Positions 1-8,070 of a DNA stretch of 64,000 bases are shown piece by piece. Location: positions 1-64,000 of the forward strand of contig NZ_JADILO010000030.1 of the NCBI RefSeq assembly GCF_015278125.1, read 5' to 3'. Position 1 is the stretch's first letter. Every line of letters starts with the position of its first letter. A program made the position numbers and the translations under genes. The notes below the pieces were generated by a model. The model did no database searches. It worked only from the letters and a program-made list of their open reading frames with translations, and was not told where the DNA came from. Source of the DNA: Vibrio fluminensis. GTDB taxonomy: Bacteria > Pseudomonadota > Gammaproteobacteria > Enterobacterales > Vibrionaceae.

Positions 1-27
1 CCAAAGGGTTGGTTCTATATAAGTCAT
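1..27 (-). CDS. IS4-family transposase, N-terminal nine residues only (cut by window edge)
   Basis: The minus strand reads ATG at 27-25 followed by codons for MTYIEPTLW to the window edge, with an AAGGATG ribosome site just upstream. From memory, transposases of the Tn5/IS50 branch in Vibrio begin with a similar acidic-aromatic stretch, and the start sits about 100 bp inside the IS end as expected. Only nine codons are visible, so the call depends on the adjoining terminal repeat. Confidence 0.5.
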
Positions 28-83
28 GATAATCATCCTTGTGATTGCTTAGATGATCAGATCATGAAATTTAAAATTAGTTC

Positions 84-113
84 AAAAAAATCCCCAAACC
101 GTGGCTTGGGGAT
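84..113 (-). terminator. Inward-facing terminator inside the IS end
   Basis: ATCCCCAA (90-97) pairs with TTGGGGAT (106-113). On the minus strand the stem is followed by a run of seven T. It lies between the IS terminus and the transposase start. It would stop transcripts entering the element from the flanking chromosome, as IS4-family elements are known to prevent read-in activation of transposase. Confidence 0.75.
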
Positions 114-259
114 TTGTGTATAAGAGACAGGGCCTCTGGTCATCCTTTTTTCATTTTGTACTCACATACGAACTCGCTTACTTAAGAACCATTAATCCTC
201 ATGCTACTATCTCTCTAAACTTTCCAAGAACAACCCCTTTCAAATTGGCAGAAAAACAG

Positions 260-793
260 ATGTTACCCATCATAATTACCGGCGGTCCGGGTGCAGGTAA
301 AACCAGTTTAATTAATCAGTTGGCGCAGCAGGGCTATCAGACTTTTGCTGAAGTCTCTCGCGACTTGATTGAACAGCAGGCGCAGTTAGAAAATGGCATT
401 TTGCCTTGGCATGATCTGCCGGGGTTTGCGGATTTATGTTTGACTCATATGGGGGAGCAAAAGCAACAAGCGGCGCAGCATTCAGTGGCTTTTTTAGATC
501 GTGCGATCCCAGATATTTGTGGTTATTTAGCTGAGGCTAAGCTGGATATCGATGCGCGCTATATTGAAGCGAGTGCTGGCTATAATCCGCAGGTGTTTTT
601 CTGTCGACCACATCAGGCTATCTATGTGCAAGATGAGGTGCGTCCCTACCCATTTGCTGGCGCATTAGCGATTCACAATGCGCTGGTGGCAATCTATCAG
701 CAGTTGGGCTATCAGGTGGTGGAAGTGCCTTGGGGCAGCTTAGATGAGCGCGTGGCGTTTATCGAGAGCGCGATTGCGCTCCCGATCGAGTAG
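260..793 (+). CDS. Small P-loop ATPase, AAA_28-like
   Basis: A 177-residue protein from ATG 260. It opens with a strand and a Walker A loop (GGPGAGKTS, residues 7-15) and has a Walker-B-like FLDRAIPD further on. This matches small stand-alone nucleotide-binding proteins of the AAA_28 type, whose substrate is unknown. The open frame extends upstream to 101, but that part runs through the IS terminus, so the start is placed at the methionine directly before the P-loop strand. No good ribosome site is visible. The gene converges on the DUF2959 gene, and only a MITE-like repeat separates them. The IS end lies 130 bp upstream and may have displaced the native promoter. Confidence 0.7.
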   Translation: MLPIIITGGPGAGKTSLINQLAQQGYQTFAEVSRDLIEQQAQLENGILPWHDLPGFADLCLTHMGEQKQQAAQHSVAFLDRAIPDICGYLAEAKLDIDARYIEASAGYNPQVFFCRPHQAIYVQDEVRPYPFAGALAIHNALVAIYQQLGYQVVEVPWGSLDERVAFIESAIALPIE

Positions 794-796
794 TAA

Positions 797-963
797 TTAT
801 ACCAATCAGCATAAGTCTTTTATCATTCTTGCTGATTAAAATCGCTGATAACGTTGTTGCAGATTTTGTAATTAGAATAACTAGTTATCTGCAATCTGCG
901 CCTAGTTCTAAGCGATTTTCCTTGCGCAATTTTCTGACCACTTACTTATCCTGATTGGTATTA
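797..963. repeat. MITE-like element, complete copy with terminal inverted repeats
   Basis: The ends are imperfect inverted repeats of 20 bp (797-816 and 944-963, 18 of 20 positions matching) built on ATACCAATCAG. No coding capacity is evident. Bases ~831-963 are closely matched, in the opposite orientation, by 55941-56073. The right end, GATTGGTATTA, contains the TAA stop codon of the neighbouring minus-strand lipoprotein gene, and the left end begins four bases after the ATPase stop. Two near-identical copies in one window imply a high copy number genome-wide. Confidence 0.8.
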
Positions 964-1602
964 TTTCGCTTGCAGTTTGTTGAGGAACTTGTCTGATTCG
1001 TTGATCGCTTGGTTCATCTGACTGATCGCTTGTTCAATCTCTTTCTCTAAGCTAACAAATTCACCTTGTAGCGAGCCAATCGCGCTGGCGTTAAGGTTGT
1101 GCTTAAGATATAGCGTATTGTCACGTAGCGCATTGAGCACCGGTGTCATGCGTTGCTCAGCGCGCTGCATCGCTTTAATCATCGTATTGTATGAGGTGCG
1201 CGTTTCACGCAGCTTTTGCTCGCTGGCGCGACGTAGAGAGGCGCTAGTATAAAGGTCGAGTTCGTCTTGCCACTCTGCAAATAACGCTTCTGAGACATCT
1301 TCAATTGCGGCAATGCGATCACTCACATCTTGCGCTGCGCTCTCACTCGCCTCATATTTATCATTGATTTGGTTGTAAACAGTCTCCAGTTCACCGCCAT
1401 CAAAATTGGTTAAAGCTGACAGAGCTTCCAAAGCACTGGTAAACTCTTGTTGCGCTTCTTGTTGTGACTGCTTAGCATCTTCAACGCGATCGACCATAAT
1501 ATCGCGTTTATGCACGCCGACTTGCTCCATTGCAGCATAGTAGGTGGACTGACAGCCCGAGAGGGTGGTGATGGCAATAAGCATCGCAATCAAATAAGGC
1601 AT
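961..1602 (-). CDS. DUF2959 family lipoprotein
   Basis: A 213-residue protein with a lipoprotein signal (hydrophobic stretch, then LSGC at about residues 14-17). The rest is a long, charged, mostly helical body with predicted coiled-coil segments, as in the DUF2959 family of gammaproteobacterial envelope proteins of unknown function. It is expected on the periplasmic face of a membrane. Its stop codon lies within the terminal repeat of the adjacent MITE-like element, so the last codons may have been altered by the insertion. It is divergent from yihY. Confidence 0.75.
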   Translation of the reverse strand: MPYLIAMLIAITTLSGCQSTYYAAMEQVGVHKRDIMVDRVEDAKQSQQEAQQEFTSALEALSALTNFDGGELETVYNQINDKYEASESAAQDVSDRIAAIEDVSEALFAEWQDELDLYTSASLRRASEQKLRETRTSYNTMIKAMQRAEQRMTPVLNALRDNTLYLKHNLNASAIGSLQGEFVSLEKEIEQAISQMNQAINESDKFLNKLQAK

Positions 1603-1657
1603 CTTTAGGTCCCTTTAATAATCAAGAATATGTATAACCAAGTCATTCTCGCTGGAT

Positions 1658-1686
1658 TTAACACCTTGATGTCACTTGGGTATAAT
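1658..1686 (+). promoter_or_regulatory. Sigma-70 promoter of yihY-dtd
   Basis: TTAACA (1658-1663) and TATAAT (1681-1686) are separated by 17 bp, a near-consensus sigma-70 promoter. Transcription would begin around 1692-1694. The upstream start candidates at 1676 and 1691 would then lie before or at the transcript start, so translation should begin further downstream. Confidence 0.7.
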
Positions 1687-1717
1687 TAGGATGAATCAGA
1701 TGATAGGGAGATACAAG

Positions 1718-2635
1718 TTGAAAATGACTTCTATCATTCAGCATGTTAATCAATTTGTGCGTTATCTCTTAGCGCGGATGCTGCATGACCGTGTCAATGT
1801 CAATGCGGGCTATTTAGCTTACATTACCTTGCTCTCAATTGTACCTATGTTGACGGTACTGCTTTCGGTTCTCTCATCGTTTTCGGTGTTCGCCAACGTT
1901 GGTACCGTGATCCAAGATTTTGTCATTACCCATTTTGTACCGACCGCTGGTGATGCAGTAAAATCTGCACTGTTAGAGTTTATTCAAAATACCGGCAAGA
2001 TGACCGCTGTAGGTGGTGCTTTCTTGTTTGTCGCCGCTTTAATGTTGATATCTAACATCGATAAGAACCTTAACTACATTTGGCGTGTGAAGCATAAGCG
2101 CCGTGCCGTGTTCTCTTTCTCAATGTATTGGATGATTTTGACCCTCGGACCGATTCTGGTTGGGGCAAGTATCGCAGTGACGTCTTATGTCACCTCTCTG
2201 ACGGTGATGGATAACCAAGTCGTCTCAACTGCTTACCAATTGATGTTGCGTTGGTTACCGTTAATCCTCTCTTTCTTGGCGTTTGTTGGCTTATATATGT
2301 TGGTACCCAACAAAAAAGTGCAACTTTCGCATGCTATGGTTGGAGCGATAGTTGCGGCATTGTTGTTTGAATTGAGTAAGAAAGGCTTTGCCGCTTATAT
2401 CACGCAATTTCCGTCGTATCAGTTGATTTATGGTGCGTTGGCGACGATTCCGATCTTGTTTATTTGGGTTTATTTGTGTTGGCTGATCGTACTGGTTGGT
2501 GCGGAGGTTACCGCGGCGCTTGGTGAGCAAGAGCACTGGAGTGAGGATGCAGAAATGGTACACTCTGCGCCAAGACATTTGCTAGATAAACAAAAAGGAA
2601 GTCAAAGTGATAGCCCTGATCCAGAGAGTGAGTGA
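1718..2635 (+). CDS. yihY: YihY/BrkB family inner membrane protein
   Basis: An integral membrane protein of about 305 residues with some six hydrophobic segments and the family signature near the N-terminus (VNAGYLAYITLLSIVPM), followed by a conserved ISNIDKNLNYIWRV region. The function of the YihY (UPF0761) family is not established. The start chosen is TTG 1718, because AGGGAG lies seven bases upstream and the promoter places the transcript start near 1692; ATG 1724 is an alternative. The C-terminal tail is hydrophilic and Ser/Glu-rich. The 3' end overlaps dtd by 29 bp, indicating coupled translation; this gene pair is conserved in gammaproteobacteria. Confidence 0.85.
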   Translation: MKMTSIIQHVNQFVRYLLARMLHDRVNVNAGYLAYITLLSIVPMLTVLLSVLSSFSVFANVGTVIQDFVITHFVPTAGDAVKSALLEFIQNTGKMTAVGGAFLFVAALMLISNIDKNLNYIWRVKHKRRAVFSFSMYWMILTLGPILVGASIAVTSYVTSLTVMDNQVVSTAYQLMLRWLPLILSFLAFVGLYMLVPNKKVQLSHAMVGAIVAALLFELSKKGFAAYITQFPSYQLIYGALATIPILFIWVYLCWLIVLVGAEVTAALGEQEHWSEDAEMVHSAPRHLLDKQKGSQSDSPDPESE

Positions 2636-3041
2636 AGCCGCAGTACGCGTTGATGGTGAAGTCGTGGGTGAAATTGATCGTGGTCTTTTGGTGCTACTAG
2701 GCGTAGAAAAAGATGACGATGAAGCGAAAGCCAAACGCTTAATGGAGCGAGTCACGACTTACCGCGTGTTTGAAGATCAAGATGGCAAGATGAACCTCAA
2801 CGTTAAGCAAGTCGAAGGTAAGGTGCTGGTGGTCTCGCAATTTACGCTGCCAGCTGATACTAAAAAAGGCACGCGCGCTGGCTTCTCTCGCGGTGCCCAC
2901 CCAGTGGATGCAGAGCGTTTGTATGACTACTTTGCTGACCAGTGTGAGCAAGTACTGCCGACTGAACGTGGACGTTTTGCCGCAGACATGAAAGTGTCGC
3001 TGGTTAACGATGGTCCAGTGACGTTCTGGCTGCAAGTATAG
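2607..3041 (+). CDS. dtd: D-aminoacyl-tRNA deacylase
   Basis: A 144-residue cytoplasmic homodimeric enzyme that removes D-amino acids (and glycine mischarged on tRNA-Ala) from tRNA. Both active-site motifs of the family are present: SQFTL (about residues 77-81) and NDGPVT (about residues 133-138). The start is GTG 2607 with the ribosome site AAGGAAG inside the end of yihY. Length and sequence are typical and nothing is odd apart from the overlap. Confidence 0.95.
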   Translation: MIALIQRVSEAAVRVDGEVVGEIDRGLLVLLGVEKDDDEAKAKRLMERVTTYRVFEDQDGKMNLNVKQVEGKVLVVSQFTLPADTKKGTRAGFSRGAHPVDAERLYDYFADQCEQVLPTERGRFAADMKVSLVNDGPVTFWLQV

Positions 3042-3131
3042 TTAGCCCATCTCCGAGCACAGTCACTTGGGGAACCATAGCAACGTTTCGTTGCCTAAAC
3101 TTATTGATGAGCAGCAATAAAAGGGATTTTT

Positions 3132-4061
3132 ATGTTTAAGCTGATCACGCCTAAAACAGATAACCAACTTAATAAATACTACCAATTTCGCTGGCAGATG
3201 CTGCGTGAACCTTGGCGTATGCCGCAAGGTTCCGAGCGTGACGAGTTTGATGCCATGAGCCATCATCGGATGATTGTCGATGGCCGTGGCCGTCCGATGG
3301 CGATTGGTCGTCTCTATATGACGCCAGATAGCGAAGGTCAGATCCGTTTTATGGCAGTGAAAAGTAATCGCCGTAGCAAAGGTATGGGCTCGTTGATTTT
3401 GGTGGCACTAGAGTCGCTAGCTCGCCAAGAAGGGGCCAAGCGCTTGGTGTGTAATGCGCGAGAAGAAGCGATCAGTTTTTATGAGCGCAATGGTTTTGAG
3501 CGCCGTGGTGAATTAAACGATCAACGTGGTCCAACGCGTCACCAGCAAATGGTTAAGTTGCTCGATCCAATGGCGAATGTGCTGCGCAGGCCGGAGTGGT
3601 GTGCGGAGTTGCAAGAGCGCTGGGAACACCATATCCCTATTAGCGATAAAATGGGTATTAAGATAAATCAGTACACTGGTTATCAATTTGAATGTAGCGC
3701 CCAACTTAACCCTAATCTCAATCCACATAATACCATGTTTGCCGGTTCGGCCTTTACCCTTGCCACGTTAACGGGTTGGGGCATGACTTGGTTGTTACTC
3801 AAAGAGCGCGGCCTGCATGGCGATATCGTCTTAGCTGATAGCCAGATTCGTTATCGTCACCCTGTTGAGCAGAATCCGGTCGCGCAAAGTTCATTAGATG
3901 GCATCAGCGGGGATTTAGACCGTCTTGCAAGCGGGCGCAAAGCGCGCATCATTATTCGCGTTACTATCTACAGTGGTGATAAAGCCGCGGTTGAATTTGT
4001 GGGTACTTATATGTTGCTGCCAAACTACAATGAGTTACTTGATTCCCGACTTGACTGCTGA
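3132..4061 (+). CDS. madA: GNAT-hotdog fusion protein, MadA/YiiD type
   Basis: A 309-residue two-domain protein. Residues ~1-140 are a GNAT acetyltransferase-like fold with an acetyl-CoA loop region (VKSNRRSKGMGS). Residues ~165-305 are a YiiD-type hotdog thioesterase-like domain (NPHNTMFAGSAF). E. coli YiiD has been described as MadA, a malonyl-ACP decarboxylase that primes fatty acid synthesis; I recall this from the literature and transfer it by domain layout. The gene follows dtd and ends 37 bp inside the opposite-strand AsmA-like gene. The ribosome site is AAAAGGGA before ATG 3132. Confidence 0.8.
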   Translation: MFKLITPKTDNQLNKYYQFRWQMLREPWRMPQGSERDEFDAMSHHRMIVDGRGRPMAIGRLYMTPDSEGQIRFMAVKSNRRSKGMGSLILVALESLARQEGAKRLVCNAREEAISFYERNGFERRGELNDQRGPTRHQQMVKLLDPMANVLRRPEWCAELQERWEHHIPISDKMGIKINQYTGYQFECSAQLNPNLNPHNTMFAGSAFTLATLTGWGMTWLLLKERGLHGDIVLADSQIRYRHPVEQNPVAQSSLDGISGDLDRLASGRKARIIIRVTIYSGDKAAVEFVGTYMLLPNYNELLDSRLDC

Positions 4062-5995
4062 GCATTAAGCTCAGGGCATATATCGCTGATGTGATACGCT
4101 TTACTCGTCAGATCCGCTTGTAGGCGCTGGCATTTATCTTCCACTTGCAACAATATGGTGGCGAGTTCAGGTCTCGCCAGATCGATATTGCCTGCGAGTT
4201 GCGTACCGCGACTTGCCTCCTGAGAGCTCAGTGCAATTCTTCCGCGATCTGCGGTGATCATGAGCTTACCTACATGGAAATTGCGACTAAATTGGCTATT
4301 TTCTTGAATTTTCGACGACTTTTTTCGGCTTTCCACTTTTGTCATTTCAGTGTTAGCAATCTCTATGTGGCTATCGCGCAGTGTGGCGGTGATATCTCCG
4401 GTAAGAGAATGAGCGAGCATTGAGTAGTCACCAGCCAAGCCATTGATCTGAGCATGTAGATCGACGATACCCTCTACCTCTAGTGGTGGTTGAGCACCGC
4501 GAAATTGGTGCTGAAGAGGCATACCATCAACGGTCAGCTCCATTTGCCAAGGTGCACTAAGTTGCTGGCGATCCCATTTTCCCGTCGCTTCAATATAGCC
4601 GCTTTCTAGTGGCAAGAATAAACGCTCAAGTCGCCAGACTTTCTCTTGGTTGCTCATTTCTACAATGGCTTGCGTGCTGAGATATTGCGCGTAACTGGCA
4701 CTGTTTGCTGAGATTTGCAGTGAACCTTGCCATAAACCGAAGTTATTGTTCTGCTTAAGCCTTAGCTTTTCTCCTTCGATGTTTAGCCCGGACACTTGCC
4801 AAAATGGCTTATTAGCAATTTGAATCAATTGTGCGTTGTTTATTTCGAGCTGTTCAACACTGACCTCGTCAATATTGTCGAACCAATGGCTTAACGCCGC
4901 CAGTTTAGTGCCATTAACATCGAGCCATTTTGTGCCCGAAATGGCGAGGTTTTTCAGGCTCACTTCATTTGGTCGAAATTGACCCTGGAGCTGGACTCGC
5001 CCCTGTTGCCAGTTGGTATCGAGTTCGGCGATTTCAATGGAGTGAGGGGTAAAATAGAGTGTTGCACTTGGCTCAACAAATTGTTCACCTTGGTAGTTTA
5101 AGGTGTCAGCATTAAATGAAAGGTATCCCTCTTTTTGCTGCCAGATCGACACAGATGGTCGAACGTTCTCGACAGATAGATCTAAGTTCAGCCACTCCAT
5201 CCCACGATAATTAAGATTGCTTTTGAGAATATCGAGACTATTAATGTCGCGAATCCAGCCACTTGATGTGATCTGCTTAAGCCAATTTAATTCGTTATCA
5301 GATGATTTGATATTCAAACCTTCAAGGGTGATGTTGATCAGCGACCAGCCTTGCGGATATTGCTCCGCTTGCCCTGATATTTTGGCGCCATTCCATTCAA
5401 ATGATGCGCCGTACACCGTGCTATCTTGAGCTTGGTAATTAAGGTCGATCAGGAAATGATTGAATGCTTGTCCTTGGTAGTAAAGTTGTTCCGAGGCAAA
5501 TTGAATTGCGCCGTAAGGTAGCGTCTTTCCTTTTGCCCAAACTGGCTGCTCAATTTGTACATCAACGTTACGTGCGGAGAAATCACCCCAAGCGAGGTCA
5601 CTATGTTTGATCGATAATTGTTTGGTGGTGAATTGCTTGGTTAGCGAGAGTAAAGTCGTCAAATCTTTAGCTTGATGCTGGGAAAGGTTAGCACCTTCAA
5701 TTACCAATGTATCAAGCTTTAGACTTGTGGTGTTCGGTAGGGCTCTGGAAAACCATAACTCTGCTTTCGGTAGATATAGCGTTTCATCGCTGGCAAAAGT
5801 TATTCCCTCAAGAGTAAGTTGCAGAGGTGGCGTATAGCTTACTTGCTTGACTTGGATATCACTGTGACGGCTATTCAGCAGGTAATTGACTACAGATGTC
5901 GCGTATTGGCTGCGCATCGTTGCATACAGCGCGACGATTGCGCCGATACAGAGTACCGCCAATAGCAAAAAGAGATAGCCCAGTCGTTTAATCAA
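4025..5995 (-). CDS. AsmA family protein
   Basis: A 656-residue protein with one N-terminal membrane anchor (residues ~5-25) and a long, beta-rich periplasmic part. It ends in a typical AsmA-C region with repeated hydrophobic and polar strands and a segment like LRDSHIEIANTEM. AsmA-like proteins are thought to carry phospholipids between the membranes or influence outer membrane assembly; the role of this member is unknown. Its 3' end overlaps madA by 37 bp in antisense. The pckA terminator lies just upstream, so it probably has its own promoter. Confidence 0.75.
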   Translation of the reverse strand: MIKRLGYLFLLLAVLCIGAIVALYATMRSQYATSVVNYLLNSRHSDIQVKQVSYTPPLQLTLEGITFASDETLYLPKAELWFSRALPNTTSLKLDTLVIEGANLSQHQAKDLTTLLSLTKQFTTKQLSIKHSDLAWGDFSARNVDVQIEQPVWAKGKTLPYGAIQFASEQLYYQGQAFNHFLIDLNYQAQDSTVYGASFEWNGAKISGQAEQYPQGWSLINITLEGLNIKSSDNELNWLKQITSSGWIRDINSLDILKSNLNYRGMEWLNLDLSVENVRPSVSIWQQKEGYLSFNADTLNYQGEQFVEPSATLYFTPHSIEIAELDTNWQQGRVQLQGQFRPNEVSLKNLAISGTKWLDVNGTKLAALSHWFDNIDEVSVEQLEINNAQLIQIANKPFWQVSGLNIEGEKLRLKQNNNFGLWQGSLQISANSASYAQYLSTQAIVEMSNQEKVWRLERLFLPLESGYIEATGKWDRQQLSAPWQMELTVDGMPLQHQFRGAQPPLEVEGIVDLHAQINGLAGDYSMLAHSLTGDITATLRDSHIEIANTEMTKVESRKKSSKIQENSQFSRNFHVGKLMITADRGRIALSSQEASRGTQLAGNIDLARPELATILLQVEDKCQRLQADLTSKAYHISDICPELNAQQSSRESSNSL

Positions 5996-6054
5996 TGTCT
6001 TGTCCCAACAGAAGTCCTAGCTATGATTCTGTGCGCAATTTTATTCAGCTGCAA

Positions 6055-6080
6055 CAAAAAAGCCCCTCAAAAGAGGGGCT
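6055..6080 (-). terminator. pckA terminator
   Basis: AGCCCCTC (6061-6068), loop AAAA, GAGGGGCT (6073-6080). On the minus strand this perfect 8-bp stem is followed by six T. It lies 25 bp after the pckA stop. Confidence 0.9.
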
Positions 6081-6105
6081 AGTAGTTAGAATCAAGCCGT
6101 TGTCA

Positions 6106-7734
6106 CTAATCGAGCTGAGGACCAGCCGCCACTAGTGATTTGCCTTCTGCATTGTCAGTGTATTTATCGAAGTTGTTGATAAAGCGCTGCGCCAGATCGT
6201 GCGCTTTGCTTTCCCATTGCAGTGGATCAACGTAAGTGTCACGTGGATCAAGGATGCTAGGATCCACACCGGGTAGTGATGTTGGCACCGATAGGTTGAA
6301 AATCGGAATATGCTTGGTTTCCGCATGCTCAATCGATCCATCCAAGATCGCATCGATGATGCCGCGCGTATCTTGAATTGAGATGCGCTTACCGCTGCCA
6401 TTCCAGCCGGTGTTAACAAGGTAAGCTTCTGCACCCGCCGCTTCCATACGTTTTACCAGTACTTCAGCGTACTTAGTTGGGTGTAGAGTTAGGAACGCTG
6501 CGCCGAAACACGCTGAGAAGGTTGGTGTTGGTTCAGTGATACCGCGCTCAGTACCTGCCAATTTAGCGGTAAAGCCAGATAGGAAGTGGTACTTAGTTTG
6601 TTCTGGCGTTAGTTTTGATACTGGTGGTAGTACGCCAAATGCATCAGCAGAAAGGAAGATCACCTTATTCGCGTGACCACCTTTTGAAACAGGTTTAACG
6701 ATGTTGTCGATATGGTGCAGTGGGTAAGAAACACGAGTGTTTTCAGTTTTTGAACCATCATCAAAATCGATCGAACCGTCGTTGCGAACGGTTACGTTCT
6801 CCAACAGTGCATCACGGCGAATCGCGTTGTAGATGTCTGGCTCTGCTTCTTTCGATAGTTTGATAGTTTTCGCGTAACAACCACCCTCGAAGTTGAATAC
6901 GCCGTCGTCATCCCAACCGTGCTCGTCATCGCCGATTAAGGCACGTTTAGGATCGGTGGATAGAGTAGTTTTACCAGTGCCTGATAGACCAAAGAAGATT
7001 GCGACATCGCCATCTTGGCCCATGTTGGCACTACAGTGCATTGACGCGATATCTTTTAGCGGTAAGAAGTAGTTCATCATTGCGAACATACCTTTTTTCA
7101 TCTCGCCGCCGTACCAAGTACCGCCGATTAACTGAGTGCGTTCAGTTAGGTTAAATACGGTGAAGTTTTCAGAATTTAAACCATGCTCTTCCCATTTCTG
7201 GTTAGTGCATTTTGCGCCATTCATTACGACGAAGTCAGGCTCAAATGTAGCCAATTCTTCTTCGCTAGGACGAATAAACATGTTTTTTACAAAGTGAGCT
7301 TGCCATGCAACTTCTGTGATGACGCGGATACTCAAACGAGTGTCAGGGTTAGCGCCACAGTAACCGTCAATAACAAAAAGGCGTTTACCAGAAAGTTGAG
7401 AAGTGACCAATTGCTTAAGATCATTCCAAACTTCTTGGTTGATAGCTTTGTTATCGTTTTTCACCGCGTCCGATGTCCACCACATATGTTCTTCTGTCGT
7501 AGCATCTTTGACGATGTATTTATCTTTTGGTGAGCGACCAGTGAAGATACCAGTATCTACTGCTACCGCGCCAAGCTCGGTGACAACACCGCGCTCGTAG
7601 CCTTGCAGATCGGCACGAGTTTCTTCCTCGAAAAGCATTTCATAGCTTGGGTTTCTAACCACTTCTTTTACGTCATGTAGCCCATGCTTCGAAAGATCAA
7701 TTGTTGCAGCCTTTGTATGTTCCATAACGGTCAT
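6106..7734 (-). CDS. pckA: Phosphoenolpyruvate carboxykinase (ATP)
   Basis: A 542-residue cytoplasmic gluconeogenic enzyme that converts oxaloacetate and ATP to phosphoenolpyruvate, CO2 and ADP. The kinase P-loop GLSGTGKTTLS is at about residues 247-257, followed by the metal-binding GDDEHGW. RSPKDKYIV and the downstream TAKLAGTERG are also present. The length is normal. The start ATG 7734 has the ribosome site AAGGAGC. A 336-bp gap separates it from hslO. Confidence 0.97.
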   Translation of the reverse strand: MTVMEHTKAATIDLSKHGLHDVKEVVRNPSYEMLFEEETRADLQGYERGVVTELGAVAVDTGIFTGRSPKDKYIVKDATTEEHMWWTSDAVKNDNKAINQEVWNDLKQLVTSQLSGKRLFVIDGYCGANPDTRLSIRVITEVAWQAHFVKNMFIRPSEEELATFEPDFVVMNGAKCTNQKWEEHGLNSENFTVFNLTERTQLIGGTWYGGEMKKGMFAMMNYFLPLKDIASMHCSANMGQDGDVAIFFGLSGTGKTTLSTDPKRALIGDDEHGWDDDGVFNFEGGCYAKTIKLSKEAEPDIYNAIRRDALLENVTVRNDGSIDFDDGSKTENTRVSYPLHHIDNIVKPVSKGGHANKVIFLSADAFGVLPPVSKLTPEQTKYHFLSGFTAKLAGTERGITEPTPTFSACFGAAFLTLHPTKYAEVLVKRMEAAGAEAYLVNTGWNGSGKRISIQDTRGIIDAILDGSIEHAETKHIPIFNLSVPTSLPGVDPSILDPRDTYVDPLQWESKAHDLAQRFINNFDKYTDNAEGKSLVAAGPQLD

Positions 7735-8070
7735 AGGTGCTCCTTATGATAAGTTTTTGTAGGGATTTTGTAAGAATGTTTTAATTTTTATATGTTAACC
7801 ATGCTAGCAACGGACCTTCGACAAAACAGGGGTATAGCTCAAAATTTGCCCATAATTTTTCTAAGGTTTTAGGTGACTCGTCACATATTGGCAGGACTAT
7901 TTTATCGTGTGCGCAAACAGTTGCGCTAGATCAAAAAGATTATTAATGTGTAGAAATTAAGTATAGCGTGCGGTGCTCAAAAAGCCTGTGATGGTGGGGT
8001 TTTAGCGATAAAAAAAGCCAGCTAAGTGCTGGCTATAGAATTATTTTATCGACTTGATAATCAATGCAAA
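7735..8070. promoter_or_regulatory. pckA upstream region and hslO tail
   Basis: This 336-bp gap holds the AT-rich pckA leader and, at its far end, the hslO terminator. No ORF is convincing. An inverted repeat GTGAC-TC-GTCAC lies at 7873-7884, but its 2-bp spacing does not fit a CRP site. I could not identify a clear promoter, although pckA must be transcribed from here. Confidence 0.4.
8010..8034 (-). terminator. hslR-hslO terminator
   Basis: GCCAGC (8017-8022), loop TAAGT, GCTGGC (8028-8033). On the minus strand it is followed by a run of seven T. It lies 36 bp after the hslO stop. Confidence 0.88.

Larger units (their letters stand above)
1..130 (-). mobile_element. Right-hand end of an IS4-family (IS50-like) insertion sequence
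   Basis: Read from position 130 leftwards on the minus strand, the sequence begins CTGTCTCTTATACACAAAT. This matches 17 of 19 bases of both the IS50 outside end and the Tn5 mosaic end, and contains the DnaA-box-like TTATACACA. Inside it lie a strong inward-facing terminator and then a ribosome site and start codon at 27 for a transposase-like N-terminus. The element body therefore lies to the left, outside the window, and its outer boundary is position 130. IS50-type elements make 9-bp target duplications, so bases 131-139 (GGCCTCTGG) should recur at the other end. The family assignment rests on the end sequence and nine residues only. Confidence 0.7.

Noticed and set aside
112..130. Match to the sequencing-library transposon (mosaic end) adapter, suggesting an assembly artefact
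   Set aside because: The inner bases follow the natural IS50-type end (ACACAAAT) as well as the adapter, and an inward terminator plus a transposase-like start lie behind it. A genuine IS end explains all of these; raw reads would settle it.
101..259. N-terminal extension of the ATPase frame
   Set aside because: The first part lies inside the IS terminus, and the added residues resemble no ATPase N-terminus.
7873..7884. CRP site upstream of pckA
   Set aside because: GTGAC-TC-GTCAC is palindromic, but the half-sites are too close for CRP, which needs six bases between TGTGA and TCACA.
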